Position numbers and translations under genes: made by a program. Shown here piece after piece: positions 22,792 to 32,081 of a stretch of DNA of 41,910 nt. The stretch's first letter is position 1. Every line of letters starts with the position of its first letter. The DNA comes from Gordonia sp. UBA7599 (GTDB lineage Bacteria; Actinomycetota; Actinomycetes; Mycobacteriales; Mycobacteriaceae). The notes under the pieces are model-generated. The model searched no databases. It saw nothing but the letters and a program-made list of their open reading frames with translations, and was not told the origin of the DNA. The stretch is taken from contig DLKD01000072.1 in the NCBI GenBank assembly GCA_002477755.1, positions 1-41,910 on the forward strand, given 5' to 3'.

Positions 22792-23463
22792 GTGACTTCC
22801 TTCGTGCTGGTGCCCGGGGCCGGTGGTCAGGCTTGGTACTACCACCGGCTCATACCGAGGCTTGTTGAACGCGGGCACAGCGCCGTCGCCGTTGAATTGC
22901 CGGCGGCAGACGACGACGCCCGGCTTGCTGTCTACGCCGACCGCATCGTCGACGCGGCGCCGCCCGGACCCGTCGTGCTGGTCGCCCAGTCGATGGCCGG
23001 ACTGAGCGCCCCGTTGGCGTGCGGCCGACTCGACGTCGTCGAAGTGGTGATGCTCAACGCGATGTCGCCGCGGCCGGGTGAGACCGGCCGTGATTGGTGG
23101 AGCAATACGGGCCAGGAGGAGGCGGTGAGGCGAAAGGCGGTCGACGACGGGCGCGACCCCGATGCGCCATTCGACCCCTGGGTGACGTTCTTTCACGACG
23201 CCGACGCCGAACTGCTCGCGCAAGCGCAAGCGCTGCCGCCTCCGTTTCAATCGGATCGCCCGTTTGACGATCCGTGGCCGCTGGACGCGTGGCCGGACGT
23301 GCCGACGCGGTTCATCGTCGCCGAAGATGACCGGCTGTTTCCTCTGGAGTTTCAACGTCGGGTGGTGGGCGAGCGGCTCGGCGTCGACGTGGAGGCGGTG
23401 CCCGGAGGGCATCTTGCTGCGCTCACGCAACCGTCGGCGGTGGCCGGGAAGCTCTTGGCGTAG
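22792..23463 (+). CDS. Small alpha/beta hydrolase (salicylate-esterase-like fold)
   Basis: This 223-residue hydrolase begins with FVLVPGAGGQAWYYHRLIPRL, the oxyanion-loop and cap-start pattern of the methylesterase/hydroxynitrile-lyase-like branch. The nucleophile elbow is AQSMAG, with Ala in place of the first Gly as is common in this group. An Asp in FIVAEDDRLFP and a His in VPGGHLAALTQP complete the expected triad. The start is GTG 22792. A TAGCCT hexamer lies six bases upstream, but the six bases between (GGAGCA) also look like a ribosome binding site, so the mode of initiation is ambiguous. It may have its own promoter or be read with the thioesterase gene. A 21-bp repeat array starts just after its stop. 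Substrate unknown. Confidence 0.87.
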   Translation: MTSFVLVPGAGGQAWYYHRLIPRLVERGHSAVAVELPAADDDARLAVYADRIVDAAPPGPVVLVAQSMAGLSAPLACGRLDVVEVVMLNAMSPRPGETGRDWWSNTGQEEAVRRKAVDDGRDPDAPFDPWVTFFHDADAELLAQAQALPPPFQSDRPFDDPWPLDAWPDVPTRFIVAEDDRLFPLEFQRRVVGERLGVDVEAVPGGHLAALTQPSAVAGKLLA

Positions 23464-23469
23464 GTCTCT

Positions 23470-23575
23470 GGGCTTCGGTCGAAGGGAATCTGGGCTCGGT
23501 CGACGACGATGTGGGCTCGGTCGACGCAATATTGGGCTCGTTCGGCGATGATTCGGGCTCGCTCGGCGAAGCGTG
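23470..23575. repeat. Five-copy 21-bp tandem repeat upstream of the AtuA/AccD2 operon
   Basis: Units begin with GGGCT at 23470, 23492, 23513, 23534 and 23555; spacing is 22 then 21, 21, 21. The best-conserved unit is GGGCTCGGTCGACG plus seven variable bases; later copies drift to CGTTCGGCG and CGCTCGGCG. The array starts seven bases after one stop codon and ends about 52 bases before the next start codon. Twenty-one bp is two helical turns, so the units lie on one face of the DNA. It is also seven codons, giving heptad repeats in open frames, but I see no start or ribosome binding site to support a coding role. Confidence 0.85.
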
Positions 23576-23627
23576 GAAACAATCAGGCGTGCTTGCTTTT
23601 TTCCGATAGTCGTGTGACGCTGATCTC

Positions 23628-24431
23628 ATGGCGGACGTAGTAGCTCTTGTGGGCGACCTGACTGCGGAGAGTGATGCACTCGACGACCTGGTCGCAAACC
23701 TCACCGATGAACAGTGGGCCATGCCCACACCCGCGGCGGGGTGGACGATCGCTCATCAGATCGGGCACCTCCTGTGGACCGACCGCACCTCGCTGTTCTC
23801 CGTGACCGACCCCGAAGGCTTCAGCGCGATGGTCGCCGAGGCGTTCGCGTCCGGCGAGGCCGAGGGATATGTCGACCGTGCTGCCCAGGCAGAGGCGCAG
23901 CGACCGCCGGCCGACCTGCTCGTGGACTGGCGGGAGACGAGGGCAAAGCTCGCCGGCGCACTGTGCGCGGTCCCCGACGGGACCAAGCTCTTGTGGTTCG
24001 GTCCGTCGATGTCGGCGTCGTCGATGGCGACGGCTCGCATCATGGAGACGTGGGCGCATGGGCTCGACGTCGCCGATGCGTTGGGGGTCACGGTCGAACC
24101 GACTGAGCGTCTGCGCCACGTCGCCCACATCGGCGCGCGCACCCGCGACTTCGCCTACCTGGTCAATGGCAAGCAGGTCCCGGCCGAGCCGTTCCGCTAT
24201 GAGCTCAAGTCCCCAACCGGTGCTGATGAATGGACGTGGGGACCCGAGGACGCATCGAACGTCGTCCGTGGGTCGGCCCTGGACTTCTGTCAACTCGTCA
24301 CGCAGCGCCGTCATCCGGCCGACCTCGACATCACCACCACGGGCGACGACGCCGCGGAATGGGTGGGTATCGCACAGTGCTTCGCCGGCCCGCCCGGAAC
24401 GGGCCGTGAGGCGAAGGGAGATCAGCAGTGA
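23628..24431 (+). CDS. DinB-like protein, mycothiol-dependent maleylpyruvate isomerase family (TIGR03084-like)
   Basis: This 267-residue four-helix-bundle metalloprotein has an N-terminal [24 protein letters not shown] followed by [19 protein letters not shown], and later [18 protein letters not shown]. The His residues in HQIGHL and WAHGLD give the metal triad of the DinB/mycothiol-dependent isomerase superfamily. Related proteins use mycothiol as cofactor, but this branch has no known reaction. ATG 23628 follows a region with a CGATAGT -10-like element 17 bases upstream; no strong ribosome binding site. It is the first gene of the operon, overlapping the AtuA-like gene by GTGA, so a role in the same degradation pathway (isomerisation, or thiol-dependent handling of an intermediate) is a fair inference. 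Confidence 0.87.
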   Translation: MADVVALVGDLTAESDALDDLVANLTDEQWAMPTPAAGWTIAHQIGHLLWTDRTSLFSVTDPEGFSAMVAEAFASGEAEGYVDRAAQAEAQRPPADLLVDWRETRAKLAGALCAVPDGTKLLWFGPSMSASSMATARIMETWAHGLDVADALGVTVEPTERLRHVAHIGARTRDFAYLVNGKQVPAEPFRYELKSPTGADEWTWGPEDASNVVRGSALDFCQLVTQRRHPADLDITTTGDDAAEWVGIAQCFAGPPGTGREAKGDQQ

Positions 24432-26137
24432 GCGACATCATCCGTATCGGCAACATGTCGGGCTTCTACGGCGACCGTTTCGCGGCGATGCGCGAGATGC
24501 TCGAGGGCGGTGAACTCGACTACCTCAACGGCGACTACCTCGCCGAGCTGACCATGCTCATCCTGGGCCGAGACCGTCTGAAGGACCCGGCCCTCGGCTA
24601 CGCCAAGACCTTCCTGCGCCAACTCGAGGATTGCCTCGGACTTGCCTTGGACAAGGGCGTCAAGATCGTCAGCAACGCCGGCGGGCTCAATCCGCACGGG
24701 CTGGCCGTCGCGATCCGTGAACTGTCCGACCGGCTGGGGCTCGACGCACAAGTCGCGTTCGTCAGCGGCGACGACCTGATCAAGGATGCGGGCAAACTCG
24801 GCTTCGGCAACCCGTTGACCGCCAACGCCTACCTCGGCGCTTTCGGTATCAAGGCGGCACTCGACCGCGGTGCCGACGTCGTCGTCACCGGCCGCGTCAC
24901 CGACGCATCGCTCACCGTCGGACCCGCCGCCGCGGCCTTCGGTTGGGACTACACGGATCTCGATGCGCTCGCCGGCGCCGTCGTCGCCGGCCACATCCTC
25001 GAATGCGGAGCGCAGGCCACCGGCGGCAATTACTCGTTCTTCACCGAGATCCCGATGGGGCACCTCGGCTTTCCGATCGCCGAGATCAGCGCCGATGGAT
25101 CGTCGGTCATCACCAAGCACGAGGGCACCGGCGGGGCGGTCACCGTCGGAACCGTCACCGCGCAGCTGCTCTACGAGGTCGGCGGCCCCCGTTACCTCAA
25201 CCCAGACGTCACCGCGCGCCTGGACTCCGCCGAACTCACCCAGGCCGGCCCGGATCGCGTCGCGATCAGCGGTGTGCGGGGCGAGAACCCGCCGAGCGAC
25301 CTCAAGGTCTCGCTCAACTTCCTCGCCGGCCTGCGCAACCAGGTCGACGTGGTGCTCACGGGCCTCGACATCGACGCGAAGGCAGCCCTCTTCGAAGAGC
25401 AGTTCCGCGCTGCCCTCTCGGCCGAACCAGCTGATCTGACCTTCTCCCTCGCCCGCACCGACCACGCCGATGGCGCCACCGAGGAGCAGGCCAGCGCCCT
25501 GCTGCGCGTCGTCGCCCGCGACACCGACCCGGACAAGGTGGGCCGCGCCCTCTCGTCGGCGATCGTCGAATTGGCCCTCGCCAGTTACCCCGGCTTCACC
25601 CTGACGGCGCCCCCCGGGAACGCCTCGCCCTACGGCGTCTTCGAGCCCGGCTACGTCGATGCCGCCAAGGTGACCCATCGCGTCATCCAACCCGACGGAG
25701 TGGCCGTCACCATCGACCCGTCGCCGCTGCGCGGCCCGGTCCCCGTCGACGAGGATTCGGCGCCGGGAGCGGTAGCGGGCGACTTCGGGCCCACCGTGCG
25801 CAAGGCGCTGGGCACCGTCGCGGGCGCGCGCTCGGGCGACAAGGGCGGCAGCGCCAACATCGGGGTGTGGGTGCGCTCCGACGAGGAGTACACCTGGCTC
25901 GATCAGACGCTCACCGTCGAGAAGGTCCGCGAACTGCTACCCGAGGTCGCCGATCTCACCGTGCACCGCTACGCGCTGCCCAACCTGCGTGCGGTGAACT
26001 TCGTGATTGAGGGCGTGCTGGGGCGCGGTGTTGCCGACAACGTGCGCTTCGACCCCCAGGCCAAGGGCATGGGCGAATGGCTGCGCTCGCGTTACCTCGA
26101 GATCCCGACGCGCTTCCTCGACGGACAGGTGAGCTGA
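24428..26137 (+). CDS. AtuA-like protein (acyclic terpene utilisation family, DUF1446)
   Basis: This 569-residue protein is related to AtuA, essential for citronellol/geraniol degradation in Pseudomonas, whose biochemical activity is still unclear. The N-terminal DUF1446 domain (about 1-350) contains [55 protein letters not shown] and [13 protein letters not shown]-terminal small domain (about 455-560) begins with [18 protein letters not shown], as in other AtuA relatives. It starts at GTG 24428, overlapping the DinB-like gene (GTGA), and its TGA shares a base with the next ATG (TGATG). The position matches Rv0976c at the accA2-accD2 locus. A handling or hydratase-like role on a branched acyl intermediate is guesswork. 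Confidence 0.92.
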   Translation: MSDIIRIGNMSGFYGDRFAAMREMLEGGELDYLNGDYLAELTMLILGRDRLKDPALGYAKTFLRQLEDCLGLALDKGVKIVSNAGGLNPHGLAVAIRELSDRLGLDAQVAFVSGDDLIKDAGKLGFGNPLTANAYLGAFGIKAALDRGADVVVTGRVTDASLTVGPAAAAFGWDYTDLDALAGAVVAGHILECGAQATGGNYSFFTEIPMGHLGFPIAEISADGSSVITKHEGTGGAVTVGTVTAQLLYEVGGPRYLNPDVTARLDSAELTQAGPDRVAISGVRGENPPSDLKVSLNFLAGLRNQVDVVLTGLDIDAKAALFEEQFRAALSAEPADLTFSLARTDHADGATEEQASALLRVVARDTDPDKVGRALSSAIVELALASYPGFTLTAPPGNASPYGVFEPGYVDAAKVTHRVIQPDGVAVTIDPSPLRGPVPVDEDSAPGAVAGDFGPTVRKALGTVAGARSGDKGGSANIGVWVRSDEEYTWLDQTLTVEKVRELLPEVADLTVHRYALPNLRAVNFVIEGVLGRGVADNVRFDPQAKGMGEWLRSRYLEIPTRFLDGQVS

Positions 26138-27300
26138 TGCCGTTCACCTCCGCGCTGTGGGACGCCCCCGAGCGCCAAGCGCTGCGCGCCAGCGTCGCCG
26201 GATTCGTCGACCGCCACATCCTGCCGAACCAGGACGAGTGGGAACACGAGGGCCTGATCCCGCGTGAACTGCATGTCGAGGCCGCAAAGCTAGGGCTGCT
26301 CGGACTGGGTATGCCCGAGGAGGTCGGCGGGTCCGGCGGTGACGTCGTCGACGCGGTGATCACCGAAGAGGAGCTCCTCTACCGTGGCACTTCCGGCGGC
26401 GTCTTCGCGTCGTTGTTCACCAGCGGCATCGCCCTCCCGCACCTGATCGCAGCCGGTGATGCCGACCAGATCAACCGCTGGGTGCGTCCGACGCTGGCCG
26501 GCGAGAAGATCGGCAGCCTCGCCATCACAGAGCCGAGTGGCGGCAGCGACGTCGGCCACCTGCGCACCACCGCGCAACTCGACGGCGACGAGTACGTCGT
26601 CAACGGGTCGAAGACTTTCATCACCTCCGGGGTGCGCGCCGACTTCGTCGTCACCGCGGTCCGCACCGGCGGCGCCGGCGCCGGCGGGGTCTCGCTGCTC
26701 GTCGTCGAAAAGGGCACGCCCGGGTTCACCGTTACCCGCAAGCTCGACAAGATGGGCTGGCTGGCCTCGGACACCGCAGAATTGTCGTATCAGGACGTCC
26801 GCGTCCCGACTGCCAACCTCGTCGGTGCCGAGAACTCCGGTTTCGCGCAGATCGCCAACGCGTTCGTCACCGAGCGAGTCGCGCTCGCCGTGCAGGCCTA
26901 CGCCCACGCACAGCGTTGCTTGGACCTCACACTGGCCTGGGTCCGCGACCGCGAGACCTTCGGCCGTCCGCTCATCTCGCGGCAATCGGTGCAGAACACG
27001 GTCACCGAGATGGCGCGGCGCATCGACGTCGCGCGGACCTACACCCGAGCGGTCGTGGAAAGCCAGGTGAATGGGTCACCGGCGGACTTGATCGCAGAAG
27101 TCTGCTTCGCGAAGAACACCGCCGTTGAGGCCGGCGAATGGGTCGCCAACCAGGCCGTTCAGCTGTTCGGCGGTATGGGCTACATGAACGGCACCGAGGT
27201 CGAGCGCCAATACCGCGACATGCGGATCCTCGGCATCGGCGGCGGAACCACGGAGATCTTGACCGGCTTGGCGGCAAAACGATTGGGGTATCAGGCATGA
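26137..27300 (+). CDS. Acyl-CoA dehydrogenase (FadE13-like)
   Basis: This 387-residue FAD-dependent acyl-CoA dehydrogenase desaturates an acyl-CoA at C2-C3. The flavin/substrate signatures are present: LAITEPSGGSD, NGSKTFITSG, LDKMGWLASDTAELSYQDVRVP and, in the C-terminal domain, QLFGGMGYMNGTEVERQYRDMRI. At the usual medium-chain catalytic position the sequence reads IGGGTTEIL (around residue 368), without the Glu of the YEGT motif. A Glu at position 246 in TERVALAV lies where isovaleryl-CoA and long-chain dehydrogenases carry their base, which hints at a branched or bulky substrate. The start is ATG 26137 in TGATG; the end overlaps the AccD2-like gene as ATGA. It corresponds to FadE13 (Rv0975c) by order. 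Confidence 0.94.
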   Translation: MPFTSALWDAPERQALRASVAGFVDRHILPNQDEWEHEGLIPRELHVEAAKLGLLGLGMPEEVGGSGGDVVDAVITEEELLYRGTSGGVFASLFTSGIALPHLIAAGDADQINRWVRPTLAGEKIGSLAITEPSGGSDVGHLRTTAQLDGDEYVVNGSKTFITSGVRADFVVTAVRTGGAGAGGVSLLVVEKGTPGFTVTRKLDKMGWLASDTAELSYQDVRVPTANLVGAENSGFAQIANAFVTERVALAVQAYAHAQRCLDLTLAWVRDRETFGRPLISRQSVQNTVTEMARRIDVARTYTRAVVESQVNGSPADLIAEVCFAKNTAVEAGEWVANQAVQLFGGMGYMNGTEVERQYRDMRILGIGGGTTEILTGLAAKRLGYQA

Positions 27301-28895
27301 CCGTTCTCAAGTCCACACTCGACCCGGGTAGTGAGGCATACGCCGCGGCGGCTTCGGCGATGACCGAAAAACTCGATGAGTTGCAGGTCGAGTTCGACAA
27401 GGCGCTGGCCGGCGGCGGCGAAAAGTATGTTCAGCGCCACCGTGACCGCGGCAAGATGACCGCGCGCGAGCGCATCGAGATGCTCATCGACCCCGACAGT
27501 CCTTTCCTCGAACTGTGCCCGCTCGCCGCGTGGGGATCACAGTTCCAGGTCGGCGCATCGGTGATCATCGGCATCGGGGTCGTTGAGGGCGTGGAATGCA
27601 TGATCGCCGCCAATGACCCGACGGTGAAGGGCGGCACCTCCAACCCGTGGACGCTGCGCAAGAGCCTGCGCGCCAACGCGATCGCCCGGGAGAACCGGCT
27701 GCCGGTCATCTCCCTGGTGGAGTCCGGCGGTGCCGACCTGCCGACGCAAAAAGAGGTGTTCATCCCCGGCGGGCAGGGGTTCCGCGACCTCACCCGACTA
27801 TCCGCCGACGGCATCCCGACGATCGCCCTGGTCTTCGGCAATTCCACGGCCGGCGGCGCCTACATCCCCGGTATGAGCGACCACGTCGTCATGATCGACG
27901 GCGCCTCCAAGGTCTTCCTCGGCGGCCCTCCGCTGGTCAAGATGGCCACCGGTGAGGAGAGTGACGACGAGACGCTGGGCGGTGCGACCATGCACGCCCG
28001 CGAATCGGGCCTGGCCGATTATCTGGCCGTCGATGAGCAGGATGCGCTGCGCATCGGCCGCCGCATCGTCGCCCGGTTGAACTGGCGCAAGAAGGGCCCG
28101 GGACCGATCGCCGCGTCGATCGAACCGCGCTACGACGCCGAGGAGCTTCTCGGCATCGTGCCGAGCGATCTCAAGATCCCGTTCAACCCGCGCGACGTGA
28201 TCGCGCGCATCGTCGACGACAGTGACTTCGACGAGTTCAAGCCCGAGTACGGCAACTCGCTGTGCACCGGGTGGGCGCGGATCCACGGGTATCCGGTCGG
28301 CATCCTCGCCAACGCGCAGGGCGTGCTGTTCTCGGCCGAGTCGCAGAAGGCGACGCAGTTCATCCAGCTGGCCAACCGGTACGACACCCCGTTGCTGTTC
28401 TTGCACAACACGACCGGCTACATGGTCGGTGCGGAGTACGAGCGCGGCGGCATCATCAAACACGGCTCGATGATGATCAACGCAGTCTCCAACTCGACGG
28501 TGCCGCACATCTCGCTGCTGATGGGGGCCAGCTACGGCGCTGGGCACTACGGAATGTGCGGCCGCGCCTACGACCCGCGCTTCCTGTTCGCCTGGCCGAG
28601 CGCCAAATCGGCGGTCATGGGCGGAGCCCAGCTGGCCGGTGTCATCTCGATCGTGTCGCGCGCAGCCACCGAGGCCCGCGGCGGCACCGTCGACGAAGAG
28701 GCCGATGCAGGGATGCGCGCCATGATCGAGGCGCAGATCGAGAAGGAATCGATCCCGGCATTCCTGAGCGGCATGCTCTACGACGACGGGGTGATCGACC
28801 CGCGCGATACCCGCTCGGTGCTCGGCATGTGTCTGTCGACAATCCACAACGGCGACGTTTCCGGCGCCGACGGCTTCGGCGTCTTTCGGATGTGA
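27297..28895 (+). CDS. accD2: Acyl-CoA carboxylase beta (carboxyltransferase) subunit, AccD2-like
   Basis: This 532-residue carboxyltransferase subunit of a biotin-dependent acyl-CoA carboxylase moves CO2 from carboxybiotin to the acyl-CoA. The two oxyanion-hole regions are clear: NSTAGGAYIPGMSD in the N-lobe and LLMGASYGAGHYGMCGRAYDPRF in the C-lobe, the latter typical of the methylcrotonyl/geranyl-CoA carboxylase branch and unlike acetyl- or propionyl-CoA carboxylases. ATG 27297 overlaps the upstream dehydrogenase stop; the biotin-subunit gene follows after 8 bases. Gene order matches accD2 (Rv0974c). With an AtuA-like protein next to it, a geranyl-CoA-like or other 3-methyl-enoyl-CoA substrate is more likely than malonyl-CoA formation; this needs biochemical proof. 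Confidence 0.94.
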   Translation: MTVLKSTLDPGSEAYAAAASAMTEKLDELQVEFDKALAGGGEKYVQRHRDRGKMTARERIEMLIDPDSPFLELCPLAAWGSQFQVGASVIIGIGVVEGVECMIAANDPTVKGGTSNPWTLRKSLRANAIARENRLPVISLVESGGADLPTQKEVFIPGGQGFRDLTRLSADGIPTIALVFGNSTAGGAYIPGMSDHVVMIDGASKVFLGGPPLVKMATGEESDDETLGGATMHARESGLADYLAVDEQDALRIGRRIVARLNWRKKGPGPIAASIEPRYDAEELLGIVPSDLKIPFNPRDVIARIVDDSDFDEFKPEYGNSLCTGWARIHGYPVGILANAQGVLFSAESQKATQFIQLANRYDTPLLFLHNTTGYMVGAEYERGGIIKHGSMMINAVSNSTVPHISLLMGASYGAGHYGMCGRAYDPRFLFAWPSAKSAVMGGAQLAGVISIVSRAATEARGGTVDEEADAGMRAMIEAQIEKESIPAFLSGMLYDDGVIDPRDTRSVLGMCLSTIHNGDVSGADGFGVFRM

Positions 28896-28903
28896 GCGGG
28901 GAT

Positions 28904-30892
28904 ATGACTACTCGAGCAATCACCACCCCCGTCGAACGGGAGATCACTTCTGTCCTCGTCGCCAACCGCGGCGAGATCGCGTGCCGCGTATTCGCGACCT
29001 GTCGCGCCATGGGTATCGCGACGGTCGCGGTGTACTCCGACCCCGACGCCGACGCGCCGCACGTGCGCCAGGCCGATGCGGCGGTGCACCTGCCCGGCTC
29101 CACGTCGGCCGAGACTTACCTGCGCGGCGAGCTGATCATCGCCGCAGCACGGGCGGCCGGTGCGGATGCCATCCACCCCGGCTACGGCTTCCTCTCGGAG
29201 AACGCCGACTTCGCGCAGGCGGTCATCGACGCCGGGCTGGTCTGGATCGGCCCGCCGCCGTCGGCGATCACCGCGATGGGGTCGAAGGTCAACGCCAAGG
29301 AGTTGATGGCGGCCGCAGGCGTGCCGGTGCTCGGCGACCTCGACCCGACGACGGTCACCGCTGCCGACCTGCCGCTGCTGATCAAGGCGTCGGCCGGCGG
29401 TGGCGGTCGCGGTATGCGCATCGTCCGCGCTCTCGCCGACCTCGACGACCAGGTAGCCGGGGCCAAGCGGGAGGCAGAGTCGGCCTTCGGTGACCCGACG
29501 GTGTTCTGCGAGCCCTACGTCGAGCGCGGCCACCACATCGAGGTGCAGGTGATGGCCGACGACCACGGCGCGGTCTGGGCCGTCGGGGAGCGTGAGTGCT
29601 CCATCCAGCGCCGTCACCAGAAGGTCATCGAGGAGGCGCCATCACCGCTCGTCGAATCCCTCGGCGGCGACCTACGCGACCGCCTCTACGACGCGGCGCG
29701 CAAAGCCGTGGCCGCGATCGGGTATTCGGGTGCGGGCACCGTGGAGTTTCTGGCAGACGGAAACGGTCGGTTCTTCTTCCTGGAGACGAATACGCGCCTG
29801 CAGGTGGAGCACCCGGTGACCGAGGAAACCACCGGACTCGACCTCGTCGAGTGGCAGTTGCGCGTCGCGATGGGTGAGCCGTTGGTGGGCGACGAGCCGA
29901 GGGCGACCGGCCACTCGATTGAGGCACGCCTGTACGCGGAGAACCCTGCGGCCGAGTGGGCGCCGCAGTCGGGAACGGTGCACCGCTTTGCCATCGCGGC
30001 GTCGGATTCGGTCCTGTCGCGGGTCCGCGTCGACACCGGCATCGCCGACGGCAGTGAGATCTCGACGTTCTACGACCCGATGATCGCCAAGGTGATCAGC
30101 TGGGCGCCGACTCGGCACCGGGCAGCGGCCGTCCTGGCCCGGGCCTTGGCCGATGCGACGCTGCACGGACCGGTGACCAACCGGGACATGCTGGTGAACA
30201 CGCTGCGCTCGGCGCAGTTCGCCTCCGGCGACACCGACACCGGTTTCATCGACGAGGTCGGCCTCGACGTGCTCGCCGCGCCGCTGGCCTGCGCGGCTGA
30301 CGTCCGGGTGGCCGCGATCGCTGCGGCGCTGGCCGATGCACAGGAGAACCGGGCCACCGCCGGGGCGTTGGGGACCATCCCGTCGGGGTTCCGCAACATC
30401 CCGTCGGGCTATCAGTCCAAGACGTACGCGTCCGGCGACGAGGAGATCGTCGTCCGGTATCGCATCACCCGTGGCGTCGTCGACCTCCCCGACGACGAGG
30501 GTGTGGAGGTAGTCGACGGTCGTCTCATCGTCGACGGCGTCGCCCGCGAATACACCGTCAGCCGCTATGGGGACACCGTTTTCGTCGACCGTCCCGGGGC
30601 GTCGGTGGCGCTGGGTGTGGCGCCGCGCTACGTCGACCCGTCGTCGGTGCAGCGGCCCGGGTCGCTACTGGCGCCGATGCCCGGCTCGGTCATCCGAGTT
30701 GCCGTCGAGCAGGGCGACCGCGTGACCGCGGGCCAGCCGCTGCTGTGGTTGGAGGCCATGAAGATGGAGCACACGATCGCCGCACCGAGTGATGGCGTCG
30801 TCGCCACGCTGGCCGTCGAGGTGGGCCGCCAGCTCGCCGTCGGCGATGTGTTGGCCGTCATCGAGGCAGAAGACGCGTCGGCCGACGCCTGA
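28904..30892 (+). CDS. accA2: Acyl-CoA carboxylase alpha subunit (biotin carboxylase plus BCCP), AccA2-like
   Basis: This 662-residue fusion of biotin carboxylase and biotin carboxyl carrier protein charges biotin with bicarbonate using ATP. Domain order: the N-terminal biotin carboxylase starts at VLVANRGEIACRVF (about residue 17), with the glycine-rich ATP loop KASAGGGGRGMRIV, ERECSIQRRHQKVIEEAPSP and LETNTRLQVEHPVTE; a linker/BT region follows, and the biotinyl domain has the target lysine in LEAMKMEH near residue 622. Start: ATG 28904, eight bases after the carboxyltransferase stop. It forms the holoenzyme with the AccD2-like subunit. Order matches accA2 (Rv0973c). Size and domain set are those of methylcrotonyl- and geranyl-CoA carboxylase alpha subunits. 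Confidence 0.95.
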   Translation: MTTRAITTPVEREITSVLVANRGEIACRVFATCRAMGIATVAVYSDPDADAPHVRQADAAVHLPGSTSAETYLRGELIIAAARAAGADAIHPGYGFLSENADFAQAVIDAGLVWIGPPPSAITAMGSKVNAKELMAAAGVPVLGDLDPTTVTAADLPLLIKASAGGGGRGMRIVRALADLDDQVAGAKREAESAFGDPTVFCEPYVERGHHIEVQVMADDHGAVWAVGERECSIQRRHQKVIEEAPSPLVESLGGDLRDRLYDAARKAVAAIGYSGAGTVEFLADGNGRFFFLETNTRLQVEHPVTEETTGLDLVEWQLRVAMGEPLVGDEPRATGHSIEARLYAENPAAEWAPQSGTVHRFAIAASDSVLSRVRVDTGIADGSEISTFYDPMIAKVISWAPTRHRAAAVLARALADATLHGPVTNRDMLVNTLRSAQFASGDTDTGFIDEVGLDVLAAPLACAADVRVAAIAAALADAQENRATAGALGTIPSGFRNIPSGYQSKTYASGDEEIVVRYRITRGVVDLPDDEGVEVVDGRLIVDGVAREYTVSRYGDTVFVDRPGASVALGVAPRYVDPSSVQRPGSLLAPMPGSVIRVAVEQGDRVTAGQPLLWLEAMKMEHTIAAPSDGVVATLAVEVGRQLAVGDVLAVIEAEDASADA

Positions 30893-30913
30893 GATCTGTA
30901 CGGAAGGGAAGCA

Positions 30914-32071
30914 ATGAGTTTCATCGAGACCGACGAGCGCAAGGAGTTGCGCGCTGCGGTGGCTGCGCTCGGGAAGAAGTACGGCAGCGAGTATTTCAGC
31001 AAGTGCGCAAAGGAAGACCTGAAGACCACTGAGCTCTGGAAAGAGGCCGGTGACCTGGGATTCATCGGCGTCAACCTGCCCGAGGAGTATGGCGGTGGCG
31101 GGGCCGGGATGTACGAGCTGTCAATCGTGATGGAGGAGCTCGCCGCAGCAGGCACCGGGCTGCTGATGCTCGTCGTGTCGCCGGCGATCTGCGGCAACGT
31201 GATTGCCCGCTTCGGCACCGACGAGCAGAAGCAGAAATGGCTGCCCGGCCTGGCCAGCGGTGAGATCACGATGGCGTTCGGGATAACCGAGCCCGACGCG
31301 GGGTCGAACTCGCACCACATCACCACCACCGCCCGCCGTGACGGAGACGAGTGGATCCTGTCCGGGCAAAAGGTGTTCATCTCCGGTATCGACCAGGCCG
31401 ACGCGGTGTTGGTCGTCGGACGCACGGAGGAGGCCAAGACCGGCAAGCTGGCGCCCGCGTTGTTCATCGTGCCCACCGACACCGAGGGCTTCACCTACAC
31501 CCAGATTCCGATGGAGCTGCAGAACCCGGAGAAGCAGTTCCAGCTCTTCTTCGACGATGTGCGCCTGCCCGGCGACGCGCTCGTCGGGGAGCCGGAGGCG
31601 GCGCTGAGCCAGCTGTTCGCCGGTCTCAACCCGGAGCGGATCATGGGTGCGGCGTCAGCGATCGGCATGGGCCGCTTCGCACTGGAGAAGGCCGTCGCCT
31701 ACGCCAAGGACCGCACCGTGTGGAAGACGCCGATCGGCGCCCACCAGGCGATCGCGCATCCGCTGGCCGCCGGCAAGGTCGAGCTGGAGATGGCCAAGCT
31801 GATGATGCAGAAGGCCGCGACGCTCTACGACGCCGGCGACGACTGGGGGGCCGCCGAACCGGCCAACATGGCCAAGTACGCCGCGGCGGAAGCGTCGACG
31901 AAGCTCGTCGACCAGGCCGTGCACACCCTCGGTGGCAACGGTCTGACGAGCGAGTACGGGCTGGCGCCCATGCTGGCGCTGGTCCGCATCGCCAAGGTCG
32001 CGCCGGTGAGTCGCGAGATGATCCTGAACTTCGTGGCGCAGACCAGCCTGGGTCTGCCGAAGTCGTACTAG
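30914..32071 (+). CDS. Acyl-CoA dehydrogenase (FadE12-like)
   Basis: This 385-residue acyl-CoA dehydrogenase is the second of the operon. Motifs: LPEEYGGGGAGMYELS, MAFGITEPDAGSNSHH, LSGQKVFISG, PLAAGKVELEMAKLMMQKAATLY and a C-terminal VHTLGGNGLTSEYGL. In place of the C-terminal YEGT catalytic motif it has KVAPVSREMILN, so the medium-chain-type Glu is absent; Glu241 in LNPERIMGAAS sits at the isovaleryl-CoA/long-chain-type position. GGAAGGGAAGC upstream is a strong ribosome binding site for ATG 30914. Order matches FadE12 (Rv0972c). Two dehydrogenases with the same unusual base suggest two desaturation steps on one branched compound, or different chain lengths. Confidence 0.94.
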   Translation: MSFIETDERKELRAAVAALGKKYGSEYFSKCAKEDLKTTELWKEAGDLGFIGVNLPEEYGGGGAGMYELSIVMEELAAAGTGLLMLVVSPAICGNVIARFGTDEQKQKWLPGLASGEITMAFGITEPDAGSNSHHITTTARRDGDEWILSGQKVFISGIDQADAVLVVGRTEEAKTGKLAPALFIVPTDTEGFTYTQIPMELQNPEKQFQLFFDDVRLPGDALVGEPEAALSQLFAGLNPERIMGAASAIGMGRFALEKAVAYAKDRTVWKTPIGAHQAIAHPLAAGKVELEMAKLMMQKAATLYDAGDDWGAAEPANMAKYAAAEASTKLVDQAVHTLGGNGLTSEYGLAPMLALVRIAKVAPVSREMILNFVAQTSLGLPKSY

Positions 32072-32081
32072 GAGCATGGAT

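Noticed and set aside
23470-23575. CRISPR array
   Set aside because: The 21-bp units are contiguous with no unique spacers of constant length, drift in sequence, and no cas genes are present.
23352-23582. Small minus-strand protein with heptad repeats encoded by the 21-bp array
   Set aside because: No ribosome binding site, it overlaps the end of a well-supported hydrolase gene, and all frames across a 21-bp array look like heptads by arithmetic.
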